In this document: in pieces, positions 41,083 to 53,275 of the stretch
Layout: the number at the start of each line of letters is the position of its first letter
Position numbering within the stretch: the stretch's first letter is position 1
Source: Tubulanus polymorphus
Lineage: Eukaryota; Nemertea; Palaeonemertea; Tubulaniformes; Tubulanidae
DNA length: 64,000 bases
Assembly: GCF_964204645.1 (NCBI RefSeq)
Contig: NC_134026.1
Span: 10,936,450 to 11,000,449 of the forward strand
Direction: 5' to 3'
Position numbers and translations under genes: made by a program
The notes under the pieces: model-generated
Database searches by the model: none
Told to the model about the DNA's origin: nothing
What the model saw: the letters and a program-made list of their open reading frames with translations, nothing else

Positions 41083-42651
41083 TGGTGTCATGGTTGGGCC
41101 AAATTCATCGATACAGGTCTTTGATACAATGTAGTATAGATTTCAACCTTATTTTCATGAAAATTAAATGAACATGTATTTAATTCTTTTGATAATGTAA
41201 ATTCTAAATCTAAATTGTTGCGAAAATCTAAATGCATCTGGATTAGAGAATTGAATTAAGATCGCGAAGGTTTTTCATTACTTGCTAGGGAGGCTGCTTT
41301 GATATTGCTTGCTGTCATATTATGACCGACCCACTGCAGGAAGCATGATTTTGTTGCTGACACATCTTTTGTCTGCTCCTCCATTGCTTTTATATGGAAG
41401 GGAGGCGCGAATTTATGTTGAAACATACTCTTTTGGTTTACGAAATTTGATTAATTAGGTTGCAGTTCAATAGATTAATGCCGAAAAAGAATAGGTCAAG
41501 ATTACTGAAATAATTCCAGGCTTCAAGTTACCTGAAAAATCGTTTTTTTTACATTTTATTTGTGACAGAATATCTTCAGCTTGCGAAATAGATTTCACCA
41601 GCTCGAGCACTAAACGACAAAAATGCAATGGGGTCAATGCCAAATCCGTTTCTTCCAGCGTGAAATATTTCACTCGCGTTAGTTGACTACAACAATCTCT
41701 AACAGGAACTTCATGGTGCGTCAGGAACCAAGCCGGTCGTCTTATAATTATCAGTGTTAAGAAATTACTGCGAGGAGCTTATCCCGAAAGCGGTCGCAGG
41801 AACAAAATTCCTAAACCACTGCACGCACCATTCAACCAAGGGCATTGGGGTAAGACACTGGATCTGCTGATTCGAGAAGCTGAAGGTTTTCTGTTACAAA
41901 TGGAAACAACCGAAAGCTGCATATATGGTCATCGGTGGCATACAAAGCAGCATGTATCACGTTTCTATTCTATCACAGTGTGCGTCATGCCGATATGATT
42001 TTCGTGCCGTTGTTTGTGCTAGGCAAACTCTAAGGGGTGTACTGACGTGCGATTGAGTCAATGGAAATACCGAACAATCCAATTTCAAAATCAATTCCGT
42101 GTCTCACGTTACAAAATGAAATGCGACAGAATAATTAGCGTCTTCACAGGGAATCCGCAGCAACACACAGTCATTCTGCCGAATGAACATCGTTTCACAT
42201 TTTCCGATTGAAGTACTCAAAACATTCTGATCCGTGTAATTTCATTTTTTGAAGACGAGAACATTATACCCTGATTTACAAATCACCAGCATCACATGGT
42301 ACAGCAACGCCAGTAATTACGTTTCAGGGATTATCCCTTCCGTCAAACAAACGATTGCACGTCAAGTGAAAGTGATATATTCCCCCGAGTGAGATAAAGC
42401 TTTTTATGCTACATTGACATTTAACCGTGAACATCGTGGACAGTCTTGGCATATATGGTTACATTGTAAAATGTAAAACGGCGCGGGTGTTTATATCGGG
42501 ACATTATATCCAAGCATTCTGCAGACATTATCATATATATTGGTATATTGTATACCGAAACACAGGCAAAAATAATAAACCACCTTAACTTGAAATTGCG
42601 CTTCTTTTTACTCATTTTACAAGAATAGGCGTATGATACGTATATACCTCA
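41083..42651. other. Unassigned stretch
   Basis: No convincing frame. The region near 41690-42010 reads as scattered short frames without recognised motifs. Confidence 0.3.
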
Positions 42652-42756
42652 GGACCCAGTTCCACAGTCGTGAGTTAAGATTTGACTCTGAAACATTGAA
42701 AATGAACTAATCTTAACTCAGAGTTAACTCTAATTCACAACTGTGAAACTGGGCCC
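42652..42756. mobile_element. Small palindromic MITE, family 2 copy A
   Basis: About 105 bp; GGACCCAGTTCCACAGTCGTGA at the left pairs with TCACAACTGTGAAACTGGGCCC at the right around a short centre (CATTGAAAATGA). A related copy is at 55637-55731. Confidence 0.75.
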
Positions 42757-43289
42757 AGGTAATTATACAATTGCTGAGAAACAATCCATTAAAAACCATT
42801 ATTTTGTATCGTGTCGTTTTGTGTACCGAACGACGATATTATACCAATCTCCGGGAGCCAACTCCATATTCCAAACGTATGTACACCATATCCTGATCCT
42901 GAAACACTGGTCTTACTTTAAAGACTGGTGTTAGGAACCAGCCGCTTTAACTGGCTGGTCCAATCCACCTAGTCCATGGAATCACCCTATGCATAACGTA
43001 TAAGCATTTTGACGGAAGATGCATATATCTAGGCCCTGGAAACGGAAGCTTTAATAAATTACAATTTCAGACACGAGTAGACATGCGCGATTTGTTGTGT
43101 GTACATACGTATATATAGAGAGCAGGGGCCGGCGGCAAAAACAAATAGACTTTACCATCGATCAGATAAAAGACAATATTAATGAAAAATTGAATGTATA
43201 TATCATTGCTTTCGTTGTGCGTTGATTACGAAGAATGTGATTATGATAACTTCTTCTGGGCAAACCATGCAGAAATCAGTACATTCAAT
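42757..43289. other. Unassigned stretch
   Basis: Nothing recognised. Confidence 0.3.
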
Positions 43290-43290
43290 A

Positions 43291-43338
<48 letters not shown>

Positions 43339-43340
43339 CG
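43290..43340. repeat. ACGC microsatellite
   Basis: About twelve tandem CGCA units. Confidence 0.9.
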
Positions 43341-44932
43341 GACACTTAATTAATAACCAAATCGTATTCAACTGGTAAAATGGGTCAATAAAAACTCTTA
43401 TTGCCGATTTTGATCTAAAAATAGGAATTATCTCCCTATTCATTTGATTAATTAGTATAGAATAGTTTTGGATTGATTTGCTTTGATTTTGTGTCCCTTA
43501 CAAACCCACAACAGCTACCGGAAACAAAACAGGGGGTTTGATTTCGATATCGGAAATCGAAAAACAGTACAGACATAGTTGAGTGATCTACAGCCGAGCT
43601 AAATGGGTGGTGGGGGTTAATGTCTGCACGCTATGATTCTTGAGATTTTTAGATTAGAATAACATGATTTACTGAGCTTTTCACCAGATTGCCCCCAAAC
43701 AAATAGCCGCACGATTATCATTTTAATGTTGGTTTACAAGAGATACTGTGCATACAGTTCGAATTTTATAGGAATATTTTATGGGAATATCCGAATCTCC
43801 TTCCGAGAGGGTTTTTCAACTTGCCTTTTCATTTGCATTGAGTTTCTCAAGGGCCGAGTGTAGGCCTATATCTTATCATACGATTAGGTTTAGAGTAGCA
43901 ATTTCCTGTGAGAGGAGTTCCAATGATGAAATCCAGTCCAGGAGTCCAGGAGTTCTGCCACAATATTATTGCCCATGCCTAAACGTAGAATCAGGGCAGA
44001 GATTTGATTTAATGATACAGCCATTTCTTAGGTGGAATGCGCTTCAGGAAGTCTACAGCAAGAACTTAACAGATTTCCCATTGCAGCATTTTCTCCGTGG
44101 ATTTTAGGCCTATTCGTATTTAGATATGTAAGAGGGACACAAGCTTAATCCACGTCTCGAAGGAAATGTCAGTAAATCTTCTTCGTCGCATATCTCGAAG
44201 CCATGGCCTTACGAGGTTGACTGCAAGAGCTCATCAGTCTTGTTTTGTATGTATCTTGTGAGCGCTGCTGGCAAGAGAAATCCATCAAATTAGGCCCTTT
44301 TTGTTAAATCGATCGTGCAAGCTGAAACTGTCGTCGACCACGCTCCACAGCGAAACAGATTTTATTTATGAAATACTGGTAACGGATATGCCAGATATGA
44401 TCATTGATTGATTGACTGACGAGATGAATCTTTCCAATTTCAACCTAAAATTCTACGATTGCAATTACGCAGCACAAGAATTTATATCTTTGTTTCCGTT
44501 TCTTGTTCGAATGTGTCCATGTACAGCGGAGCCCTGGAGCAAAATAAAGCAATAAAAGGAAGAGATGCATCGTCAAAAAACACCCACATATATATATCTT
44601 ATTGCATATTTGAAGTGATATAACTACTTCTGCTGGAACTATTTAATGCTATAATGAACTTGAGCCGTCACTATTTTTGATACTCGGGACAGTATTTAGT
44701 AGGCCTATCGAAAATACATTAAAATATGAAACTCAAAGAAATTTTCTCGATTTAGAAAAATGTTTACTTACTATTTAGATTGCATCAATATCTGATAGCT
44801 ATGCATGTCTTCTCGTGATGTATTTCTTTTCACCGATAGGCTAACTATAGACTTTATGATAGGCCCACTATAGAATAATCTCGGTCCAATTATTAATTGT
44901 CACGTTAATAACGAAGATTTTCCAGATTCTAG
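43341..44932. other. Unassigned stretch
   Basis: The 108-aa frame at 43781-44107 shows no domain, membrane segment or promoter support. No other structure seen. Confidence 0.3.
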
Positions 44933-45275
44933 GCGCCATTTTGTGGCGGTCCCTCGAGGTCCCCATTGTTGCGATAATTTGCGCTCATTTTTTAAACATA
45001 AGTTTAGGTTAAATGTCATATAGCTCTGCAGTCCCTGGCTCGATGAACTTAATTTATACACAATTTTAAAGGAAATGAAATGCAGAAAATTGTTGGTGAT
45101 TCTTGGATTTTTCGAACGCAACAATTGAGAACAGTGACGATGTGAAACCAAGGACCGCATATCCTAACCGTGCGTTAATGAAATCGCGATATTTATCAAT
45201 TTTGAAATATCTAAGTATCTCTAAAAGCTATATTTCCAATTTTTACCGAGGCTAAATAGGGTTATTTGCAATTTG
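44933..45275. repeat. Dispersed repeat R1, copy 2 (module B inverted)
   Basis: Module A and the first inverted-repeat arm (45127-45159) match copy 1, but module B (45160-45270) is in the opposite orientation relative to A. The far arm is missing. Confidence 0.75.
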
Positions 45276-47910
45276 GGCCTGCGTTGGAATTTTTTGAATA
45301 TCTTTCCTGACGACTGATCTGTAACATGAATGAATTTGAGATTACGCGCCAAAGGGGTCTTACACAATGCACCACCATTTCACTGAACATTGAGATTTGC
45401 GACAATTATATGGTAATAATTTAAGTTGACCGTAATGAAAACTGTTTTTTGAAGGGTGCATCGTAATAAATAGTGGGTGATCAGTGACGGTTAGAGAGAA
45501 ATGCGACGGTAACGTAAATATACAATTACCATAAAACTAATGTCGTCCGTTGATAAAGTACATGCGTGTTGTGAAGTGGATGTGCAATGCTCAAGGCCAC
45601 CGTGGGGACTAGGAAGTGAGATAAAACCGACATAGCGATATTAGGTTTTTCTGCTTATTTGCACAAAACCCAATTGTAATTCTCCTAATCATAAATATAC
45701 TTCTCACACTATACTTTCGTACTTGAAATATATGTCCTATCAAATTCGACTAATCGCAGCTTCTCAGCGTATTACATGAATGCTGACAAAATGTATAACA
45801 GTCTCCGGGAACGCGTAGATCTTCTAAACGAATGGCCGTTCTTATTTTAACTCGCAAAAATTCCCGTCTTCTTATTCTACCTGGCGAAAACATAGGTGCT
45901 ATGATTACCGAGAACAAATAATTTTCATAAAATACGTTATCGTGCCAATTCGACTAATGATAACTAGCAAACATTATTCTAAATGCTGATAGAAATATAC
46001 GTACCAATCTGCCATAAATGCGTCACGTCCTTAAAAAAACACGCTACAATTCTGACATAGGTCATATAGATGCCGATCATTCAAACGCGCTAGGCGCGTA
46101 GCCTATATCGTCCCTCATCGTTCAATTCAATTCGATTCATAATTCATTGATTTTGTTGATTTAGTGCTTATTGTTATCGCTGATGTACAATTTAAAAATA
46201 TTCAAATACATTTGATATATTTAATAAAACAATCTCTTTCCTAGATCGAATAAAACACGAATATCATATAATTCATCTTATCTCAAAATAAATGTCGGGT
46301 CAATTCCTATTCTATCAATTCTTATTCTGATTACGTAAGTGCGGTTTCAAAGCTGAATCATATGATACGTGGATATAGTGGTGCCACATCAGGTTCGAAT
46401 GCCGATACTGCAACATTTAGTGTTTTTATCACTTCATTTTGAATAGCTTGGCGTGACTGCGCAGAAAACCCGATATTGCTGCTCTGCAGCTATATTTTGT
46501 TTTTTATTTCTAATCAGTAGTTTATAGATATCAATAGCCTTTTTGCGACCTAATAGAACGGCCCTTTTGGAAAGCTGCCTATGGGCTTGTATGCAAATGA
46601 TTTGTATTCGCAAAAGGACGTGGCAGTACAGTCAATGGGCTCATTATAAAATATCCCGTTTTTGGAGTTCCCTATGACAACGAATTACGTCTGAATCAAT
46701 AAGATATACGATTGAATCTTTTCCCAACTACTTGAGATTATTTGGATTATCTTTTTTTTCTCATCCGTACGATAAAATATGATATTTTTGATATTGAATA
46801 TTTCCTTTGGATAAGATATTACGTTATTAAGTTGATAAATACTCTGCAAACCACCCACACTTGATAATCATCAAATCCAATTGCCATATCATGTCGATCG
46901 GTCCATGAATTACTGGGTTACACCAAGCGTTACCACAGCCTCCCTGGAGATTCTCATGCCAGTTGAAGAAAAGATACACTTACTAACGGTGATGGAAAAT
47001 CATGGTTCCCTCTACAGCGACCTTCATCAGTTGTAAGGCACACTTAAACCTTAAACTGTGCACTTGTCTTCATAATGTAACAACCTATTTCGTTAACATT
47101 TAGATTGGCTTGGTTTCAAATTTGAGTAATAAAGATGATTACTCCAAGGTTCGACCACCGATTGCCCGAGATATTTCTCCTGTTGAAGCTACATACAATA
47201 TCAAAAGTTATGATTAGGCACTCCCTTAATTGTCGCGATGTCCACCTTCCAAACAATCCCCGTGCAAAAAGGGTGAAGCCTAACGCAGAGACACTAAAGC
47301 CACCGTGTTTACTTTACGTTATTATTCCATTCATCAATTAGATGCTTCGTTTACATAAATATGCCTGGCTACGGGATGAGCTATGTTTTCCTTTTCCTAC
47401 CGAAGCAGTGCATGGAATAACAAGCTATCATTAGATAAACTCCCTTGGGATTTGGTATATCATCATGGATTGTTGCGATAACCTTTTTCAAAATATATCG
47501 GATACATTTACATGTCTGATATGCCTGTGGAAGTGTAAATAATTCAGTGCGCTTCGATCAGCATTTGATTAAAGAATATATCCCTTTGAGACATCACCGG
47601 CTCTGGTATGAATCATGAATTGTATCAAAATGCTAAATGTGCTTGTTCCAACCCCCAGTTAGTTAGTATTAGGCAGTAAACAGTCCAGGCCAGTAACCTA
47701 AATATAAAAGTGTGCGCTGTAGATGATTTAATTGTGATAAACTGATTCACGCCTTTTTGTAGTTCAGAGCATTGTTCTCAGGCAGGTAACAAAATCTCGA
47801 TCGTTGATGATTATTATCAAAAACTTATCTTATGTAATTTTCTAATATCAACCACGACTGGATATCCAAACAATCCGCTGTACCTGCACGCGACAAATTC
47901 TACGTTGGCA
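45276..47910. other. Unassigned stretch
   Basis: AT-rich, with no gene recognised. A GGTTTTCTGC ... GCAAAA palindromic snippet seen near 45650 recurs near 48930 and 49775, probably part of another old repeat. Confidence 0.3.
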
Positions 47911-48175
47911 TTGCTTACTGATGGCACGGCCTCTTTTGCTGCTATATCTTACACAGTACGTGAATTGCAAAAAAATCTGTCATCTATTTTCAAAGCATGC
48001 ATTGGTTTTTCTTACTGGCAATACAGTCTCTATTTGCTGCTCTTGCACAGCACGTGGATTGAGCAAAATCAGTTATTTTCAAATCCTGCAATGGATTTGC
48101 TTACTGGCGGTGCGGTCTCTTCGTTGCTATATCTTACACAGCACGTGAAATGAGCATAAATCAGTAATCTATTTT
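47911..48175. repeat. Diverged tandem repeat, three units of about 90-97 bp
   Basis: CTTACTG-anchored units start at 47914, 48011 and 48100 and share GCACGTG-AATTG-type and TCAAA segments. The overlapping frames (75 and 82 aa) arise from the repeat. Confidence 0.65.
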
Positions 48176-49199
48176 TCGGCTTGATAGAATCTCGCTAGCG
48201 GTGGATAAGTAAACGAAAACATTATCATGAGACTGAATAGTGTCTGATCGTCAGTGTTTATATCTTAGATCATCCGCACGACTGGGCAGTAAAATGGATT
48301 ACCAAGCTAAGCCCCTACCGAGATAATGGTTATTTAGGTAAGATATACTATATTACATGCATTATCTAGTCAGTGGCCACACGACGATGAGAGGAAAGGA
48401 ATATAATTCAAGAAGGAATAAGGAATGGCTTTTGGTTACAATGTGCATGTATATATAGTATTGCCTATTTGTTATTTCCATGTGAGAAAACGAATATTCC
48501 TTTCACATATTCTTAATTATTATTTATTATACAAGTTTATTTCTTTACTAAAGAGATACAATACAGAAATACAGAAATTCGACTTTGTATGCAAGACGTG
48601 AACGGTAGCCTGCGATTTCACATCAGGCGACAGATTTGTATCACTAGAGGAATTACACGCTAACACAAATTATTTCATTGTCAAGTCTTGGTTTTTACTC
48701 GGATGCATACCGGTACTTAATCTACGATAAATGGTACATTCAAGCAGTACATTGTACATAGTCTACGGTAGTACGTTGCTTAGCACATTGCTGCACATCT
48801 CGGGAAAATCCGATAATATTTTATTCTCATTCGAGCGAAAAGACCAACAGCGTTAGTAGTGAATCCTGACAGGAAATGTGTGATCTCTGATAAAATGTGA
48901 TCTAGTGTATAATTAGGATTTAATACTATTTCGCAGAAAACCCTATTGATGTTCCCCAGACTAATGTGGACCCTATTTTTCAGAGACGGATTTATGAAAT
49001 CTATGTGAGATTTACCAAATGTAGGTACACATGAATACTTCGCAGGGATTTTTGATGATCTCTTTGGTGATCTCTTTCGCCCACCATTGTGTTGAACTTT
49101 TTGAAAATTCTGGAATCGAAAAATGTCCCCTTTATCTTTCAGATTTCATATTCTCACGCACACGAAAGTTATCCGTAACAACCTGTAGCTAAAGCTAAA
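48176..49199. other. Unassigned stretch
   Basis: No gene recognised. Confidence 0.3.
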
Positions 49200-49470
49200 A
49201 TGTTTTGTTGGGCGCCCTTCAGCGAAACACCGTTTAAGCCATAGGGGTAAAATATGGACACCCAAATTATTGAAATGAGATTTTCTCTCTGAGCTAACCA
49301 TGGGAGCTAGAAAAGTGGATGCAATTATGAACAGTAGCTCTTGACTAGACGCTTGTAATGAAGTATCATTTGATTGGGTGGCTATAATGGTTCTCCAGAA
49401 GCGCCACTTACAAAACATAATTCTCTTATCACAAAACTTGGTAAAAAGGTACATAAAAATGTCATCCAGC
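49200..49470. repeat. Dispersed repeat R2 (further copies about 49915-50130 and 61225-61340)
   Basis: Segments with GGGTA-AATATGGNNACCC, then GAGCTAACC-type and AAAAGTGGATGCAATT-type sequence, recur in three places with much divergence. The two minus-strand frames (102 and 83 aa) align to each other only because of this repeat. Confidence 0.45.
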
Positions 49471-50169
49471 TTAATTCATTAAATTTCCGCTAGGGGACTT
49501 TAAAGCGCAAGCACTGAATATTCGTTTATCTTGAAACTATTTTGACTGAGCTTGGTGCACCAGGTTAGTAGCCCATATTGATCATCATCTAGTATATGTA
49601 TTGGCCCCTTGATGGCACTGCAAAATAGAGCCGCATTTGATCAACTAATCAATAACGATTTCAAATATATTTTGTACGCTTGATCTTACGGCCAGAAGGG
49701 TAGAAAGCCCGTTATCAGCTAGTTTTCGCCTCAAAACCTCATTGCAATTCTATAACACTATTGTTATTATTAGGGTTTTCTGCCGCTTTCGCAAAAATCC
49801 TATTGTAAACCTGCGATTATCAATTTTCATTTTGGGGATTTCAGCTTAAAATCAGCAGCGAAGTTGTACTTACAATCTATGTTCATTTTGCTAGTGGTTT
49901 CAACTTTCTAGGCCTACTGTTTGGGCGCTATATGGCGCAAATACGGCTACCCATATTTTTTTAAAGGAGGTTTTTTGGCTTCTAGCTCCTAAAACAAGAG
50001 ATAGAATAGTGGATCCAATTGCGTTCAGAAGCCTTTTATTTACTGTTTTCCACGAGCGCCACCTAAAAAACGTAAAAAAAACTGATCTACTAATTTGGAT
50101 AAAGGGAATTCGATGAAAATTGATACAAACATACCTAGTATTCAAAGACAAGCAACACTACACTAGTTC

Positions 50170-52497
50170 TTACTTTGACCACTAGGGGCGTAAATCTTAT
50201 TTCAGCATCGGTTTCTCATATGTAATTCAGTAGCTTTTATTACACAAATAACAAATAACAAAATTTCGGATATGATATAGGTACATATTCATATGTGAAA
50301 CATGCCATCAGGCATAGTTCGTACAATTGCCACAAGGGGTTGTACTGTGAAACTGTATCTTCGATATTGTAAAAACTATTTTGACTTGGTTTAAAGTCTA
50401 TCTTCCTTTAATTAGGTCACTTTAGATCTACAAATACTCCGACTGTATTTCGATGAATTGACGTTACACAAGCAATGTTGAGCCGTCAACACCACAAATT
50501 CAAATCCAGTCAAACCATCGACAATTTTTCCTTTATTTCCGAACGTTTCTTTATTCCTTCTTCATTATAAACAAGCGCTATTCGGCGTTCTAGGAAAACT
50601 CCGCTTCGTAATCAATTTGAATTCAATTTTGTAAATTTATTTCACACATTCGCTAGCGGGATTCATGATAATTTGAAGAGTGAAGAAACCATCTTTTTTC
50701 CTACAGTATATTACCAAAGTAAGTTCCTTAAATATCTGGGTTTTAATAGAAAAAATAAGTGTAGGCTTACATTTCCGAGTGTCACCCAATTGGAGGGGGT
50801 TGGTTTTTAATTGTACATATGGCGTTTTATTAGTAAAATGAAATAGAACCTTTTGATGAAATATTCCGTTATGTTTGTGTAACGACATGGGGGTCGCAGC
50901 GACCTTAAACATAAACCAGTTACTTGCCTACCGATTCGACCGGCAATCAGCCTACCTTCGACCGTGTTCGCATTCGCTGAATCAAATAAAATATGTCAAG
51001 CTGTAGAAAAAGAAAGCTGAAAGAAAATCTGATGATACGCCTTCCACGAAAGTCAAACGCTAAATAAGGTGAGCTTATACCCTAATTTATCGACGGAGCA
51101 TGGTTATCGATTCGATAATGTTCTGTTGATTATTGAAAGTGAAGTAACATTATCCAGCTGATAGACCGATTATCAATGGTTTAGAAAAACGCGAATGCAT
51201 CATAAATTCAACTTATTCAATTACCATTTGACAGCAGATCGTTATCTATTGCGCGATTATATTTCTTTACATATTCGCCTATTTTACAAATAAACATATG
51301 TACATCGACTGACGAGAAGCGGCAATTTATTGCATGCAGAATTCGATTGAGAAGCTATTTTTGTATACTCTGATTTTCACTTTGATACTTTGATATACTG
51401 ATAAAGAAATAGTTGCACAAAATAAGCTTACATTTGAATACATATATTCAACCTGGAGTCATTAGTTTCTCATTCTTGTGCACAATGTTGACGATGAAAA
51501 GCATTTTAGCGCCAATGTTGGGTAAATAGATTGGAAAATCAAATGATAAATATAGTTGCAATGCAGCGATAATGGGTTTCCTGCACAGCCCGACTATGCT
51601 ATTCAGAATAACAGAAATTATTATTATAAATTGTAGAAAATTGAAATACATGTCATTGACAGGATTCGAACCTAATGTGGCACAACAAACGCGTCAACGT
51701 AGTTTGAGTAATCATACTGATTACTCCAAGATTGAATTGACCAGGCATTTATTTTGGCATTCAAACATTATGATTATCATATCGCTATTCAAGAACTCGA
51801 TCTGTTCTATCAATAACTCATTCTGGTGTCATTACGCTGAACAAAGTAACAGAGATAAGTGCATCACTTATGTTTTATTATTTGATTTAAGATATGAAAT
51901 TTTGTTGATGTAGATCGGCGATAAAAATAAGTACTAAATCAATCAATGAGTTATAAATTGAGTTGGTTCGGGCCACTGTTGATATTGGCTTTAACGGAAT
52001 ACCAATGGATAACATCGATATCGACAAACCATGATATTCAACACGCGTATGAATTTCAAACCTTTTCTAGTGAAAGTTTCTGTAGTCTAATAAAATGGCA
52101 GTGACTCTCAGCTATTAGAATGAAACATACCTTGTGTTCTCTCCACTTGTATTTGCAGAACCTGGTGGTTTATATTGTACGATCAAGCTCAAATCTACTT
52201 TTCTTCAAAAACAAGTTGTCAGTAAATTCCAAGGTTGTTGGTTACATCGTGTTAGGATCTCTCGGAAACAATTACCCAAGTTTCAATTACAATCAAATCC
52301 ATATGGGCAAACAAGTACGCTAATGAACTACCATGATAGTCATTGCAAACTTATCAAAGTGTTATGTCGATCATGTTGAGTAACTCCGTACGCGAGACGA
52401 AAGAATCAGATGTTTTATGGTAAGATGCAAGATCGGTCAAAGAGTGTTTTCTCTTTGTTGGCTGTTCTCGACCATTTCGCTTCATTTGTTTGACACC
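50170..52497. other. Unassigned stretch
   Basis: No gene recognised. A GGTTCGAATCCT-like sequence near 51660 on the minus strand recalls a tRNA T-arm, but the rest does not fold as a tRNA. Confidence 0.3.
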
Positions 52498-52503
52498 GAA
52501 ATC

Positions 52504-52943
52504 TATGGTGGCTGATTCGGGCCATACTAAAAAATTTATCTGTACGGCTAAAGCAACGATACAAATTTTTCACATTGCCCGTTTTTTGGTTTTCTCGCGC
52601 GAGAATTCAAAACATTTTGGTTTTCTCGCGCGAGAATTCAAAACATTTTGGTTTTCTCGCGCGAGAATTCAAAAAATTTTGGTTTTCTCGCGCGAGAACT
52701 CAAAAAGTTTGGTTTTCTCGTGCGAGAATTAAAAACTTTTGGTTTTCTCGCGCGAGAAAACTTAACATTTTGGTTTGAAAAATTTTTCTGACTGGCTAGA
52801 AGCTGGATAGAAATTTTTTACAATGGCCCATTTTTTTGTTTTCCTGCGCGAGAAAAGCAAAAAAGGGCCACTGTGAAAATTTTTTTATCGTTGCTCTAGC
52901 CGTACAGAAATTTTTTTTAGTATGGCCCGAATCAGCCACCATA
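52504..52943. mobile_element. MITE, family 1 copy B (TIR TATGGTGGCTGATTCGGGCC)
   Basis: A 440-bp element with the same termini as 4583-4885, flanked by the 6-bp direct repeat GAAATC (52498-52503 and 52944-52949). Its interior is an array of palindromic TTTTCTCGCGCGAGAA units, different in sequence from copy A but the same in design. Frames of 67-80 aa here are translations of the repeat. Confidence 0.92.
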
Positions 52944-52952
52944 GAAATCTGC

Positions 52953-53275
52953 AGCCGGGCGTAGGTCGACCTTGCGACGCAACGCGATCGTCGCGTTGCG
53001 TCGCATGTGGGGTCGTAAGTCGGTTGCAACGCAATTGTCAGCGACTGTGTGCGACTAGTTTCTGCCAATCGCAAGAGCGCGTAAGTCGGTTGCGACGGTC
53101 GCGTCTCGTCGCAGAAAGTAGAACATGTGCGACTCACTGCGACTGGGGTCGCTGGCAGTCGCAACCCGTCGCTGGCAGTCGCAAGGTAGCGTAGGTCGGT
53201 GGGTCGTTGCGACGCGATCGTCGCTGACGGTCGCAGTGAGTCGCAAGCCGTCGCAAGGCCGATCTACGCCCGGCT
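52953..53275. mobile_element. GTCGC-rich inverted-repeat element abutting the MITE
   Basis: AGCCGGGCGTAGGTCG at the left pairs with CGATCTACGCCCGGCT at the right. The interior is made of GTCGC/GCGAC motifs and is very CpG-rich. It begins a few bases after the target duplication of the MITE at 52504-52943. No clear target duplication of its own was found. Confidence 0.75.

Noticed and set aside
49146-50151. Two minus-strand frames (102 and 83 aa) that look like paralogues
   Set aside because: They fall in a diverged non-coding repeat with a third copy near 61225-61340.
51640-51735. tRNA-like sequence on the minus strand (GGTTCGAATCCT)
   Set aside because: Only a T-arm-like motif is present; no acceptor, D-arm or anticodon stem could be built.
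52490-52778. Overlapping frames of 67 and 80 aa with repeated FSRARI-type segments
   Set aside because: They translate the palindromic TTTTCTCGCGCGAGAA array of a MITE.
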